Assembly (NCBI GenBank): GCA_022559985.1 | Contig: JAFJTR010000014.1 | Span: 310,001-374,000 of the forward strand | Direction of reading: 5' to 3' | Length of the DNA stretch: 64,000 nt | Source of the DNA: Parastagonospora avenae f. sp. tritici 18332-5 | Lineage: Eukaryota; Ascomycota; Dothideomycetes; Pleosporales; Phaeosphaeriaceae | Shown here: piece after piece, positions 34,704 through 44,760 of the stretch | Numbering within the stretch: the stretch's first letter is position 1 | How the letters are laid out: every line of letters begins with the position of its first letter | Program-made: the position numbers and the translations under genes | The notes under the pieces: model-generated | Database searches by the model: none | What the model saw: the letters and a program-made list of their open reading frames with translations, nothing else | What the model was told of the DNA's origin: nothing

Positions 34704-37700
34704 TGATGCTTGTCCTTCGTAAACAACTGGTAGCGCAAACCACTGCTGGACCCAAACGAAAGCCATATTAGTCCATGTCAACAGGTGTAAAAGAATGCCT
34801 AGAAAAATGAATGTGTACTGAGCCCAAACAATGGACTGTATCCTCAATCACACTAAAAAACATAACGTACCTGCTACTATATCGAAACAGCCGTATGAGA
34901 GAGTGGCGAGCCGGATAGTATGAACACCGAGAATGCAATCCTTCTAAAAGACACGACGCTCAGGGTATGCCAATAAGAGAAGGAGGCAGTGTGAGGATCG
35001 TGTGTAAAAAAAGAAGCGATGAGTAGGTGAGACCGTACCAGGGAAGATTAACGGCTCCAGTTGAGTGACTACCTGCAAGACGCTCGCTTAAAGCGGGACG
35101 AAGATTGATGGACAGATGTGCGCGGCCACTCAGACAGCAGAAGCGATGTTCTCAAGCCTTATGAGGTTTGACAGCGTAACGGCAGGGTCCGAGTACGTGC
35201 TTTTGCGGACGACGAGTAGTGGAAGGGATTCCACGAGAGATTGATGGCTGGCCCGGCGAAGCGGGAAAGCCGCACTGGGGGTTTGAACGCCTTCTGTGTC
35301 GATTGCCTCCGAATCGAGTGTCTTCTTGGGCCGTGATTGGGTCCGGCATCGAGACCCTGTGGCTGTCAGAATGGCTGTGGAGCAGCAACAGGGTCTAACC
35401 GAAACCCTGAAGGCAAAAAGATCACCAAAAGTCAGCGGAGCGAAGGTAATTGGACGCCTCGAAGCAGGGACAGGGTTGGTAACAGGCGTTGTGGAAGTTA
35501 CAAATGCTCGTGTGGCGAGTGATACCGTTTCTAGATTCCTTGGGCCGATGGCGCTGATCCCGGAACCTGAGCGAAAGCTTAGCGACGTTTCCACCCCTAA
35601 TACTGTAAGAGTTTAGTGAGCATCCTGTAGAAATGTGTCGTAGATACTGGAAAGGACACCAGTATATGTGGTTTCAATCTCGATGCACGTTGCTTGGTGC
35701 CGCTTTTGAACACGGCACTCAAGGTCTGTCGAGCAAGAAAGATTACGGCCCATGACACAAGCGCCAGATGCAGCTTCCTTGCTAGGAAACCGCCTGTATA
35801 ATTTTGGGTTAGCTCAACGTCATGAAGTAATTCTGAAGAAAGAATAAACCCCTTCCGAATGAACCCAGACGCAAATCTGGGCTGCTGACCAATGAACGAG
35901 TGCCTGGCTGGTTTACGGTCCACACGGTACATGCACAAACTTGACAGCCAGGGGAGGTTCATGTCGCGTAGGGTTCAGAGTGGGCGCCGCGTCGCCGCTC
36001 GGAAGCTTCAACGTGACATGGCCGAAGAACAAAGTATGGATGGACACGGACAGGGAGGCCCGGCAGGATAAGAGCCCGAAAGATTGGTGACTGAATGTCC
36101 CGGCCCCCATGCATTCTGATAAGCCCTGCAACGGAAGCGCACTGGGAGCGAAGGGAGTGCAAGATGGGCTGCATGAGCGCGCTTGGGAACCGATATGCCG
36201 GTGCGACGCCAGAGCTGGCGCGACGGTCTTTTCGGCGGGTCCTACCAAATACAGCCCGTCTGTGCATGGGAATGGAGACGAGGTTTCGGAGACCAGTATT
36301 TTTTCCGTATTGAAGTGAAGTTTGACTACCCGGGACGTTTACTCGCGACACTTTCCGGCGCTATGTGGCCAATCAGAGTTTGCGAAACGTCTTTGCCACA
36401 GTTCGGCCTGACCGCAGGGATCGACAATGCGCCGAGTACACAGCCGCAATTCATTCCTTGGGAGAAGATCATCCATGGTACAGGAACTCCTAGGACGATG
36501 TATCGATAGTGTCGACAATTGACTGGCGCAACGGAGAACTCTCGCGTTGCACAAGTGCGGTATTTCTGCAAGGCAGATCATGATGTCGCGGCGATGTCTC
36601 CAGCTGCGTGGAGAAGTGCATCGGATTCGGATTTCCCATCCTCTCTGTGATGCGAAATTTAGGCTTTCCGGTCGTAGGCTGCATGGGGAATCTCAAGGTT
36701 TGATGTCTTAGTCATCGGGTGGCGTAACATCGCTCGCGCCACAATATCAATTCCCAGTGGTCATTGAGCAACGACCGTGCCGAAGCCAATGCGTGCTGTC
36801 AAATCCTTCATAGCTTACAGGTTACGTTCCTGGACGTGGGCTGACATTTTCAAGCCCGCATGCACGTAGGTATGAGTTGTTCATTAAATTTTCGCCACAT
36901 TCATGAATGGGGTATCTGCTAGACTAAACGTGGTATGGCTCATGTATGGCCATCCTTACTTCGACATGGGACAGTTCTAATTGCGTAGCGGGCTGGAGAA
37001 ATATCAAATTCTACCCACGTCACTGAACTTGTGGAGAAATCGGGGCAACGGTTTGCGCTCAAGTCCATGGGTCGTTCGCGCGTACGTCGGCCAACAGTAC
37101 ATACGAGGATGATTTGATGATTTGCGAGAAGCGATCGTGGCTGTGTTGCAGATCTTCAACACATCTGATGTTCGAGAGCGCCTCATTGTAAGGTCCAGAC
37201 GATAAGCGGAGACACCCCTGGCGATCTTTTACATCTCGTATTCGAGTCTGGCCGTGGCGCTCCATTATTAGAGCATAGCGTCATAGTAATAGGCATTCAA
37301 AAGAACGGGGGGGTTCTCTACAATACAAGATTCTCGAGCCCGACAGAACGTTCTACCAGCCAACACCCTTGCCCGGAGGAGCCATTGCACATGCACACGA
37401 TCGTGACGAAGACTATTCTTAATGCAGTCTGGCACACACGATGGAATCTGCCGAGTATGATATCAACACGTCCACTAGCTGGGTTCGTAGACCCTTGTCA
37501 TGTTCCTTCGTCGGTGATACTCATCGTAGTCGCTGCTAGCGAAGTGCCGAGCGACATGTGAGGCTCCCTTCTCGCCACCCGTAGTGCCTTTTCGTCTTCC
37601 ACACTGAAACATCTCGCTTCCATTAAGCACATGTCGCTCAATAGAACCATCAACCATCGTCCCTCGGATGCGCCGGATTGCATCGCTTGCGCGCTGCTGA

Positions 37701-37938
37701 GCATGCACCCATCTGTGGAGGATGGGCTGGAACATCTCAAGCTTCCTTCATATGCATATGACGTGTCAAAAGGGATACGAAACTGGTGGGTCATCGCAAT
37801 GGTCATTAGTAGCGGCTGGAACTTTGCGTGAAGGGTCAAGAATTGTTATAGCGCCTTGTTGTCGCCTGTATCTATGATGTTGCAGAGGACGATATGCGGA
37901 CGATGCACGCGGGTTTGCCATGGTCTCCAACGAAAGCT
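34704..37938. other. Largest gene-poor region
   Basis: About 3.2 kb between two minus-strand genes. It contains only overlapping ORFs of 60-154 codons on both strands (for example 35130-35594 minus, 35296-35616 plus, 37498-37839 minus). None shows domain features or a convincing splice pattern. No tRNA-like B box and no repeat with clear ends was seen. The promoter of the YTH gene must lie at its left end. Confidence 0.4.
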
Positions 37939-38987
37939 TTAACCGTCTACGAATTCGCGCAGGAAGTCATCGATGTATTGGAAGTAGCGAGGCTCGGCAA
38001 CAGTATCATTGTGACTCCCGTTCGGCAGTTCTCTCCAGACCTTGGGAGCTTTGCAGACTTGGAATAATCGGGTCATATGTGAAGGCCTGGCATCGTTAGG
38101 ATCTGGACGAATGGCTGTGTCTTAGGTGCCTCAAGTTATGTAGGAACGTACGGGATTATCTCGTCTTTTAGACCACTCAGGAAGAGAATTGGAACATTCG
38201 TAATCTGCGGTAGTGTTGCTTCTGTAGGCCAGATCTGGTGGCAGAGTGGAGCGAGGAATCTAGCAGGAGGAAAAGCACTATGAGGGAGTTAACAGAGCTC
38301 CACTGAGCACGCGACATCACCGACCTTGGAATGAGCTTCTTCAGCGAAGTGAATGTGTTCTCGAGGATTACACCGGCAATGTCGCCATGTTTCTGATTGC
38401 GTGCAACCAGGCCAACCGATACAGCGCCTCCTATGCTTTGTCCATAGACAACGATCTTGGTGTTGCGAAGTTCCTGTCGTTGGCGGATGTAGTCCAACCC
38501 CGTTTGCGCATCGATCATGAGACCCTTCTCATTCGGGTTGCCAGAAGAAAGACCATAGCCGCGGTATTGTAACATCAAGATATTGCAACGTAGGTCGTTC
38601 TCAAGAATCTTTGCAATTGGGAGCCGGTAGCCAATATTGCCGGCGTTGCCATGGAACATTAAGACCGTGACGTTGCGCGCATGCTGCTTATTCGCCCGGA
38701 TGTAGAACGCGCTGAGTGACTCGCCATCTGACGTGGGTATGAAGAGCTCTTCGAAGTCTGGAATGCCGAACTGGGAGGGGCGAGGGACATTGGTTCGGGC
38801 ATCGGGCGGGAAACCCCGAGGGTATATCAGTTCACTATGATGGTTAGTGGGCTGATACAGGGAGAAGACAGAAGACCTACTTCTGCTTGAAGTAGAGGAG
38901 ACCGCTTATAACGGCTGCAAGACCCGAAGACGCCAGGACTGGTATCTTGAGGTACGACATGAAGGTATCGAGGGTGGAGGAGGTCAT
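37939..38987 (-). CDS. BEM46/ABHD13-like alpha/beta hydrolase
   Basis: Four exons: 38987-38881, 38834-38325, 38277-38152 and 38086-37939 (296 aa). A hydrophobic segment at residues 11-31 (SYLKIPVLASSGLAAVISGL) anchors the protein. The hydrolase fold shows VLMFHGNAGNIGYR (oxyanion region), LQYRGYGLSSG, and the nucleophile elbow YGQSIGGA (Ser about 169). Splicing then gives DEIIPPSHM (Asp) and LPNGSHNDTV (His), completing the triad. The family includes fission yeast bem46 and human ABHD13. In Neurospora bem-46 affects ascospore germination; the substrate is unknown. Intron 2 uses an unusual GTCGGT donor. The last intron (65 bp) has a perfect CTAAC branch site. Confidence 0.9.
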
Positions 38988-39325
38988 GGTGAGGAAGGCA
39001 CAGCTCGGCGCGGTGTCCAAAGCGCACAAAGATCTACACTAGACAAAAGGAAACCCGGAGCAGCTCGCTCATATCGTGAGTCCCAAGTGCCAATTGATGG
39101 CTGCCTTCCTGGAGCGAGACGTGATGCGACGCCAACTACGGCTAGCTAGTAAAACTACTAGTGCAGTGCCAAGCATTGAGCTGCCGTTGCGTAGCTCATG
39201 TTGCCTGTCGCGGCATCAACCACACGACAACCCCCCGCCGCTTATACGACCCCGCCAAATCACTCGATAGCTTCTTTCCATTCCAATTCTTGCAAACAGA
39301 CGCCCCTCAAGCTTCGACCGCCACG
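38988..39325. promoter_or_regulatory. Divergent promoter (BEM46-like / proteasome beta1)
   Basis: About 340 bp shared upstream region between divergent starts. No clear proteasome-box was identified by eye. Confidence 0.45.
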
Positions 39326-40218
39326 ATGATGTCTACAGGCATGATCGGAGAAGGTAGACTTGCCTCCGCAATACATAAGCTACAAGCTTACACCAAATAT
39401 AGATGGCATTCATGTTGATATGGATCACCTCAAGAAGGGTGAGGTCAAGTAAGAAATACCACAAGACTCCAGCTGCGAACGAAAAGCTAACAAACTGAAC
39501 AGCCTAGGCACATCGATGTTAGTACTATTACCTAGACACACGGCCGCTTTGCAATTCTAACGTCCGCTTAGCATGGCAATCAACTTCAAGGACGGCGTAA
39601 TATTAGGCGCAGACAGCCGAACAACCACGGGTGCATACATCGCAAATCGAGTCACCGACAAGCTCACACAAGTCCACGACACGATCTGGTGCTGCAGATC
39701 CGGCTCGGCGGCGGACACACAGGCTGTGGCTGACATTGTTCACTACCATCTGGGAATGTACGGCATCACAAACGACGAGCCTCCAACGACACAGACTGCC
39801 GCAGCCATCTTCCAGGAACTGTGTTACTCGAATAAGGATCAGCTATCGTGAGTCGGCAGTGCACTGCACAGTTTGTGTATTGCTAACAGCCTACAGTGCG
39901 GGAATGATCATTGCTGGATGGGATCAGCGACACGGCGGCCAGGTCTACTCGATTCCTCTTGGAGGATCCCTACACAAGCAGTCATACGCAATTGGCGGAT
40001 CCGGCTCCACATACATCTACGGTTACTGCGACGCCAACTGGAAGGAGGGCATGAGCGAGGAGGATGGTATCAGCTTCGTCAAGGGTGCGCTGGCAGAGGC
40101 TATCAAGTGGGACGGTAGCTCTGGAGGCGTGATTCGCATGGTGGTGCTTACAGCCAAGGGCGCCCAGCGACACCTGTATCTGCCAGACCAGAAGTACGAC
40201 GGACCTGGCAAGCAGTAG
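39326..40218 (+). CDS. PRE3: 20S proteasome beta1 subunit (Pre3-like)
   Basis: Five exons: 39326-39353, 39403-39448, 39503-39517, 39572-39847 and 39897-40218 (228 aa). Splicing gives the propeptide MMSTGMIGEDGIHVDMDHLK... ending in Leu-Gly, then the mature start TSIMAINFKDG. The N-terminal threonine nucleophile follows the Gly. The Asp in GADSRTTTG and the Lys in VTDKLTQVHD are the catalytic Asp17 and Lys33 of the mature chain. SGSAADTQAVAD is also conserved. Beta1 carries the caspase-like activity of the proteasome core. Exon 3 is only 15 nt and encodes the cleavage site and catalytic Thr. Two in-frame ATGs (39326, 39329) could start it. Confidence 0.95.
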
Positions 40219-41116
40219 ACGTGGAGGCATTATGCTGTCAGGGAAATGTGATGAGGCTATTCTAGCACAGGACATGCAGCGGTGCTCTGGTAGAAGCGAA
40301 CTTGGTGATGAACAACAAGCAAGCATGGATAGATACACAGCTTAGCAGAGCAAGGCCACCCATAGGCTGGCCGCGATTAAAGCCCACTGTGCTTTTCTTT
40401 TCGGGACCTCAAGGCTTAGTTATGTGCTAGCAGCTGTTAGATAAATGACCTGGGCAACCCACGTTGGAAGCTGTCAAGACGTCTGGCCAATCAGAACACC
40501 TTGTTTGAGCATCCCCCCCATGTGCGTGTCCACGATTTCTTTTTGGCGCAGCGCATCTTGTCACGTGCAGACGTTGAAACAACCCCAAGCATGAAGCTTT
40601 CTGCCCTATTCATAAATGCAAGAGTGGCAGGCACTACTTGAATAACGGGCATGCATGGTGTCATCACGCAGGGTCCTTAATAGTCCATGTTCATGTGCAG
40701 CGGCCAAGGGTTCAAGATCAAGCCAGCAGCCGTATGACGACCGTTGGTCTGGGCGCACTCCCCACGCAATCTCAAACATCGACACCTCTTCACCCCAACA
40801 CCACCGCAGCCTCGACTGCATTAACCCGCCTCCCTACACCCTCGAGACGCGTCGCCGTCCAATTCGCTTTGGGTACGGCAGGAAAGAGCTGGACATGCCA
40901 TTCCTGGACTCGCGGTGAATTGTATTTGAGTAGCCTCCCGCTTTCGCAGCGATAAGAGCTTCTACCACCGGCGAGGCACGTCCGACACTGCCCACCTCCT
41001 CCTCAGCGCCCAACTCAACCACACGCTCCTTCTCCCCAGCACTATCACCGTGCCCGCACTCTCCTCTCCACGCCTCCCACCTAATCCTCTAGACTTTTGC
41101 CGGCCTGCATCGCGGA
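40219..41116. promoter_or_regulatory. Intergenic, promoter of the PHO80-like cyclin
   Basis: About 900 bp between two genes on the + strand. C-rich tracts near 40,840-41,080 resemble a fungal 5' leader. Short ORFs only. Confidence 0.45.
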
Positions 41117-42563
41117 ATGGGATCGATTGTAGTGAGCGACTTCGGTGGAAATCACTTCCACAGCACCATGTTTGGCGGCGGAAGTGGGCATGCGCAGGCG
41201 CAGACACAAGAGTCGCCCACTGTGCACCACCCCGTGCGCCCGTCGTCCTCAGCAAACCCGACTCTACCATCGCGGGTAGCGGCGCCCCCTGCAGACGTTG
41301 CAATGGGCGGAACTGAAGCCCCACCAACCTCAACAACACCAGCACCGCCTTCACAGCAGCACGATGCCTCAGTGCCCACGTCGCATCTTCGCACGCCTCA
41401 GTACGCAGCAGGAGTCCCGCCTCCCAGCCCGCGCGTTCAGCCCCACTCACAGCAACCTACCCCGTCTGGCACCATCCCTCGGCCAGCGTCCTCCGCGGCA
41501 CCAGTTGCTGCACAGCCATCACCAGTGCAGTCGTTGCGTTCGCCAGCCGACTCCGCTTCGGCCTCACCGCGGCGGATCAAAGTTAAGAGCTTGTCGCACA
41601 TCCAGAGCTTCGCCATCGATGATGCAAGCCCCTTCTCACAGACCAGGTCGCTCTCGCGGCGGCAGCGGAGAGACCCCACAGACGTTGGCCCCCAGTACGA
41701 GATCAGCGAAATGCCCGTCTCGGACATCATCGAAATGGTCGCTGGCCTGTTGACAAAGATCACTACCACAAACGATCGACAACACGACCATCTACACCGC
41801 CAAATACCGCCACCAGAAGGCACTTCAGGACTGAGCCAGCAGACCACGAGCGTACTGGCTTTCCACGGCAAGAATGTGCCCAGCATATCCATTCTCAGCT
41901 ATCTCAGCCGCATTCACAAATACTGCCCCACCACCTACGAGGTGTTCCTAAGCCTGCTCGTCTACTTTGACAGGATGACCGAGAGAGTGAATGCCGGGCC
42001 GATGCTGAGTCTGCGCCAAGCGAACCAGCAGTCCCTCGAACGTGTGAATGCAGCAGCATCCGCCGCTTCAACTGCCACGGCGACACCACAGTCACGGCCC
42101 GTTTCGGTGCAAGCAGCAACTCCACCACCTTCCGGTTCCCTAGGCAAACAGCCCGATGCACCAGCACAAGGCAGCCAACCACCCTCTCCGCCCCAGCAAG
42201 ATCTCGAGGCCGACCCATACAATCTCTCACACTTCTTCGTTGTCGATAGCTTCAACATTCATCGTCTTGTGATTGCGGGCGTCACCTGCGCGAGTAAATT
42301 CTTTTCTGATGTTTTTTACACTAACTCGAGATATGCCAAAGTATGTTTTTCTTCCCTCGAAAGAGAGCCCTACTAACGCGCTACAGGTTGGCGGATTGCC
42401 CTTGGTAGAGCTGAACCACCTTGAACTGCAGTTCCTTCTGCTAAACGATTTCCGCCTTGCCGTACCGCTAGAAGAGATGGAAGCATACGGAACCATGCTT
42501 GTCGAATTTTATGCTAGAGAGGTTGCCGAGCAACACGAACGCGACAACGGAGGCAGACACTGA
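41117..42563 (+). CDS. PHO80-type cyclin
   Basis: Exons 41117-42340 and 42387-42563 encode 466 aa. The N-terminal ~190 residues are Pro/Ser/Gln-rich. The Pho80/Pcl cyclin fold follows (SDIIEMVAGLLTKI, ILSYLSRIHKYCPTTYEVFL, SLLVYFDRM). It is interrupted by a low-complexity insert of about 80 residues and resumes at FVVDSFNIHRLVIAGVTCASKFFSDVFYTNSRYAKVGG and LNHLELQFLLLNDF. Pho80-class cyclins pair with Pho85-type kinases in phosphate and nutrient signalling. Which Pcl subgroup it belongs to is unclear. The intron (GTATGT, branch CTAAC, CTACAG) sits in the well-conserved YAK-VGG position. Confidence 0.92.
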
Positions 42564-43468
42564 TGACTCCGGTACCATGGAGAGAACATACTGTGATGAA
42601 GACCTCGCATAATTGATGAAGAGACGAGCAGAGCGCCACGAAAGCCCTTGCTGACTATCTGAACTGGGCACGACCAACAGAACTTCTACATAATTAGACT
42701 GCTGCAGGCGGAGCAGTGATCTTGATTTATTGCTGGACCGACAATCCTTTTCTTTGAAGTACTTCTAGACTGGGATACCAATGCGGAGGATTTTCCAGTC
42801 ACATTGCATTACAATTCCTGATGAGATTACGACTGCTTCTTTTTTCTCGATAAGGGCGCAAGCATCAATCGTTTTCTTATCGTTCAAATTCCCCTTCTTG
42901 AAGACGGTTTAGTAGGGCAGTTCGAGGCGCTCATAGAGGTGTCTAGGGTTTCCTTTTCCGGGGCTTGCACTCTTTCTTCCCATCCTGCACTGAATGTACT
43001 TTTGCAAATACTTACTCGTTACGAAACCTCCTGTTTTCGCTGAAAACAATTCCCGGCATGTGAGGCTGACAAGAATCCAGCGAACCGCAAATACGGAGCA
43101 GCCCACAATATATCCAAGCAAAGAAACAAGCAAGTCATACAAGCCTTTTCATTATAGGCACTTTATCCCATCCGGTGTTGTGTTTGTGACCATGACACCA
43201 ACCCCTGTCCCCTTTGCGCAAAACAAGGGGCTAGAAACCAAAAGCCAGCATAGACCACTTCGCGACCCATTTCTCTGCCCACATCAAATGCGTTATCGTC
43301 CCGACCTTGTTCGACCCACCCGGATCTAATCTAGACCCTATTCCTCCCAAATGACGAGGGGAGAACAAGACGGCAGAAAAGAACCAAAATGGCTTTTCCC
43401 CATCCTGCGTCCCTTTTCCCTTTTTGTCCCGTCGTTAGTCTTTCGTCCATGTTCCTTTAGCGACTCCT
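42564..43468. other. Intergenic
   Basis: About 900 bp between two plus-strand genes. Short ORFs without features; T/C-rich tracts just before the hydroxylase-like start. Confidence 0.45.
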
Positions 43469-44395
43469 ATGCATTCCCCCCTATCGTCGTCATTATCTCT
43501 CAGCGCGTGCGTGCAGTATGTTTTCTTCGCGGTCGTGGTGTATGTTTTGGCCGGCGCGCCGTTGAATTCCGTGTTCAGCAGCGGTACGAGCTCGTATTCC
43601 GGCCCGCTGAATACGAGTCCTGATCAACTTCGCGACATCGTGATTCCCACGGACAATCTGAGTTGTCATGAGCATGCGTATACGGGCGTGCATGTGCTTA
43701 GTCGCGAGCCGCTGGTAGTGTACATAGAGGGATTCCTGAGCGAGGCGGAGAGGAGGGAGGTTTTGGCTATGAGGTACCTTTTTCCCCCAACTACACCCAC
43801 TTCACCTCAATAACACATGCTAACCCACCCCAGCGAACCAAACTTCACACCCTCCACAATCTTCACCGCCGGCCACGAAACCCTCGACGCCTCCATCCGG
43901 CGCTCCGAAAAATCCCCCCTCCCCCCGTCGCATAAGACAACGCAGTGCATCGCCGACCGCGCCCGCCGCTTCCAGGGCTGGCGCCCCTTCGTCTTCGTCG
44001 AAAAACTCTGGGCGCAGCGATACACCGCGGGCGGGCATTACACGTACCACTACGACTGGTCGACGGGCACGCCGAAATCCGGGCGCGTGAGCAGTTTCAT
44101 GGTGTACGTGGCTGCGGATTGCGCGGGCGGGGGCACGCATTTCCCGCGGCTTGCGAAACCGGTGGATAGCGCGTGGTGCAGGTTCGTCGAGTGCGATGGG
44201 GCGCGGGAGGGCGTGGTGTTCAAGCCTGTCGCGGGCAACGCTGTCTATTGGGAGAATATGAGGGCGGATGGGAGTGGGTATGCTGAGAGTTGGCATGCGG
44301 GGTTGCCGGTGGAGAGGGGGGTGAAGGTGGGGTTGAATGTTTGGAGTTGGTTGCAGGAGGGTTATGTGCCGGGAGGGGAGAAAGGGGAATTGTAG
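43469..44395 (+). CDS. Prolyl 4-hydroxylase-like 2OG-Fe(II) oxygenase
   Basis: Exons 43469-43773 and 43834-44395 encode 288 aa. A hydrophobic segment at residues 12-31 (SACVQYVFFAVVVYVLAG) is a signal anchor, so the enzyme likely faces the ER lumen. The double-stranded beta-helix core carries the iron ligands His-x-Asp in GGHYTYHYDW and the distal His in ESWHAGLP. The Lys in GVKVGLNVWSW probably binds 2-oxoglutarate. SFMVYVAADCAGGGTHFPRL is typical of P4H-alpha-like enzymes. It should hydroxylate a prolyl side chain of an unknown protein. A start upstream of 43469 cannot be excluded. Confidence 0.87.
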
Positions 44396-44760
44396 ATGGG
44401 GAGGGGGAGAACTTCAAGAGGTGTTGAGGAAGAGTGTTGTGTTGTCTGGTGGGCTGAGAGATTGGCTTGTGTGTAGAATAGCAGCAGGCGCTGATGATGG
44501 TCAAGCTGGGATATGGCATTCGACTTATGCGTTGTTGTATCATTCCGTACCGCCTTGGCTATTCGAGCCTGGGAAGATGCGTTCGATCTGTGGAAAGGCG
44601 TCATGGATCTGTAGCTTCGCAGCTTGAAGGGGCGTATCTAATATGGAAACGCCAGGAAAGCAAACGACCTCCACCCGAATAGCCAAAAACACTTACTCCC
44701 CTTTCCCTAGAACGCACAATTGAGAATACGCCGATGTGAAGGAATGCAGACATGCATGCT
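44396..44760. other. Intergenic, convergent 3' flanks
   Basis: About 365 bp between convergent stops; G-rich on the + strand at its left end. Nothing else seen. Confidence 0.5.

Noticed and set aside
43820..44296. 158-codon antisense ORF in the hydroxylase-like gene
   Set aside because: The plus strand carries the complete iron-ligand set; the antisense frame is an artefact of GC-rich codons.
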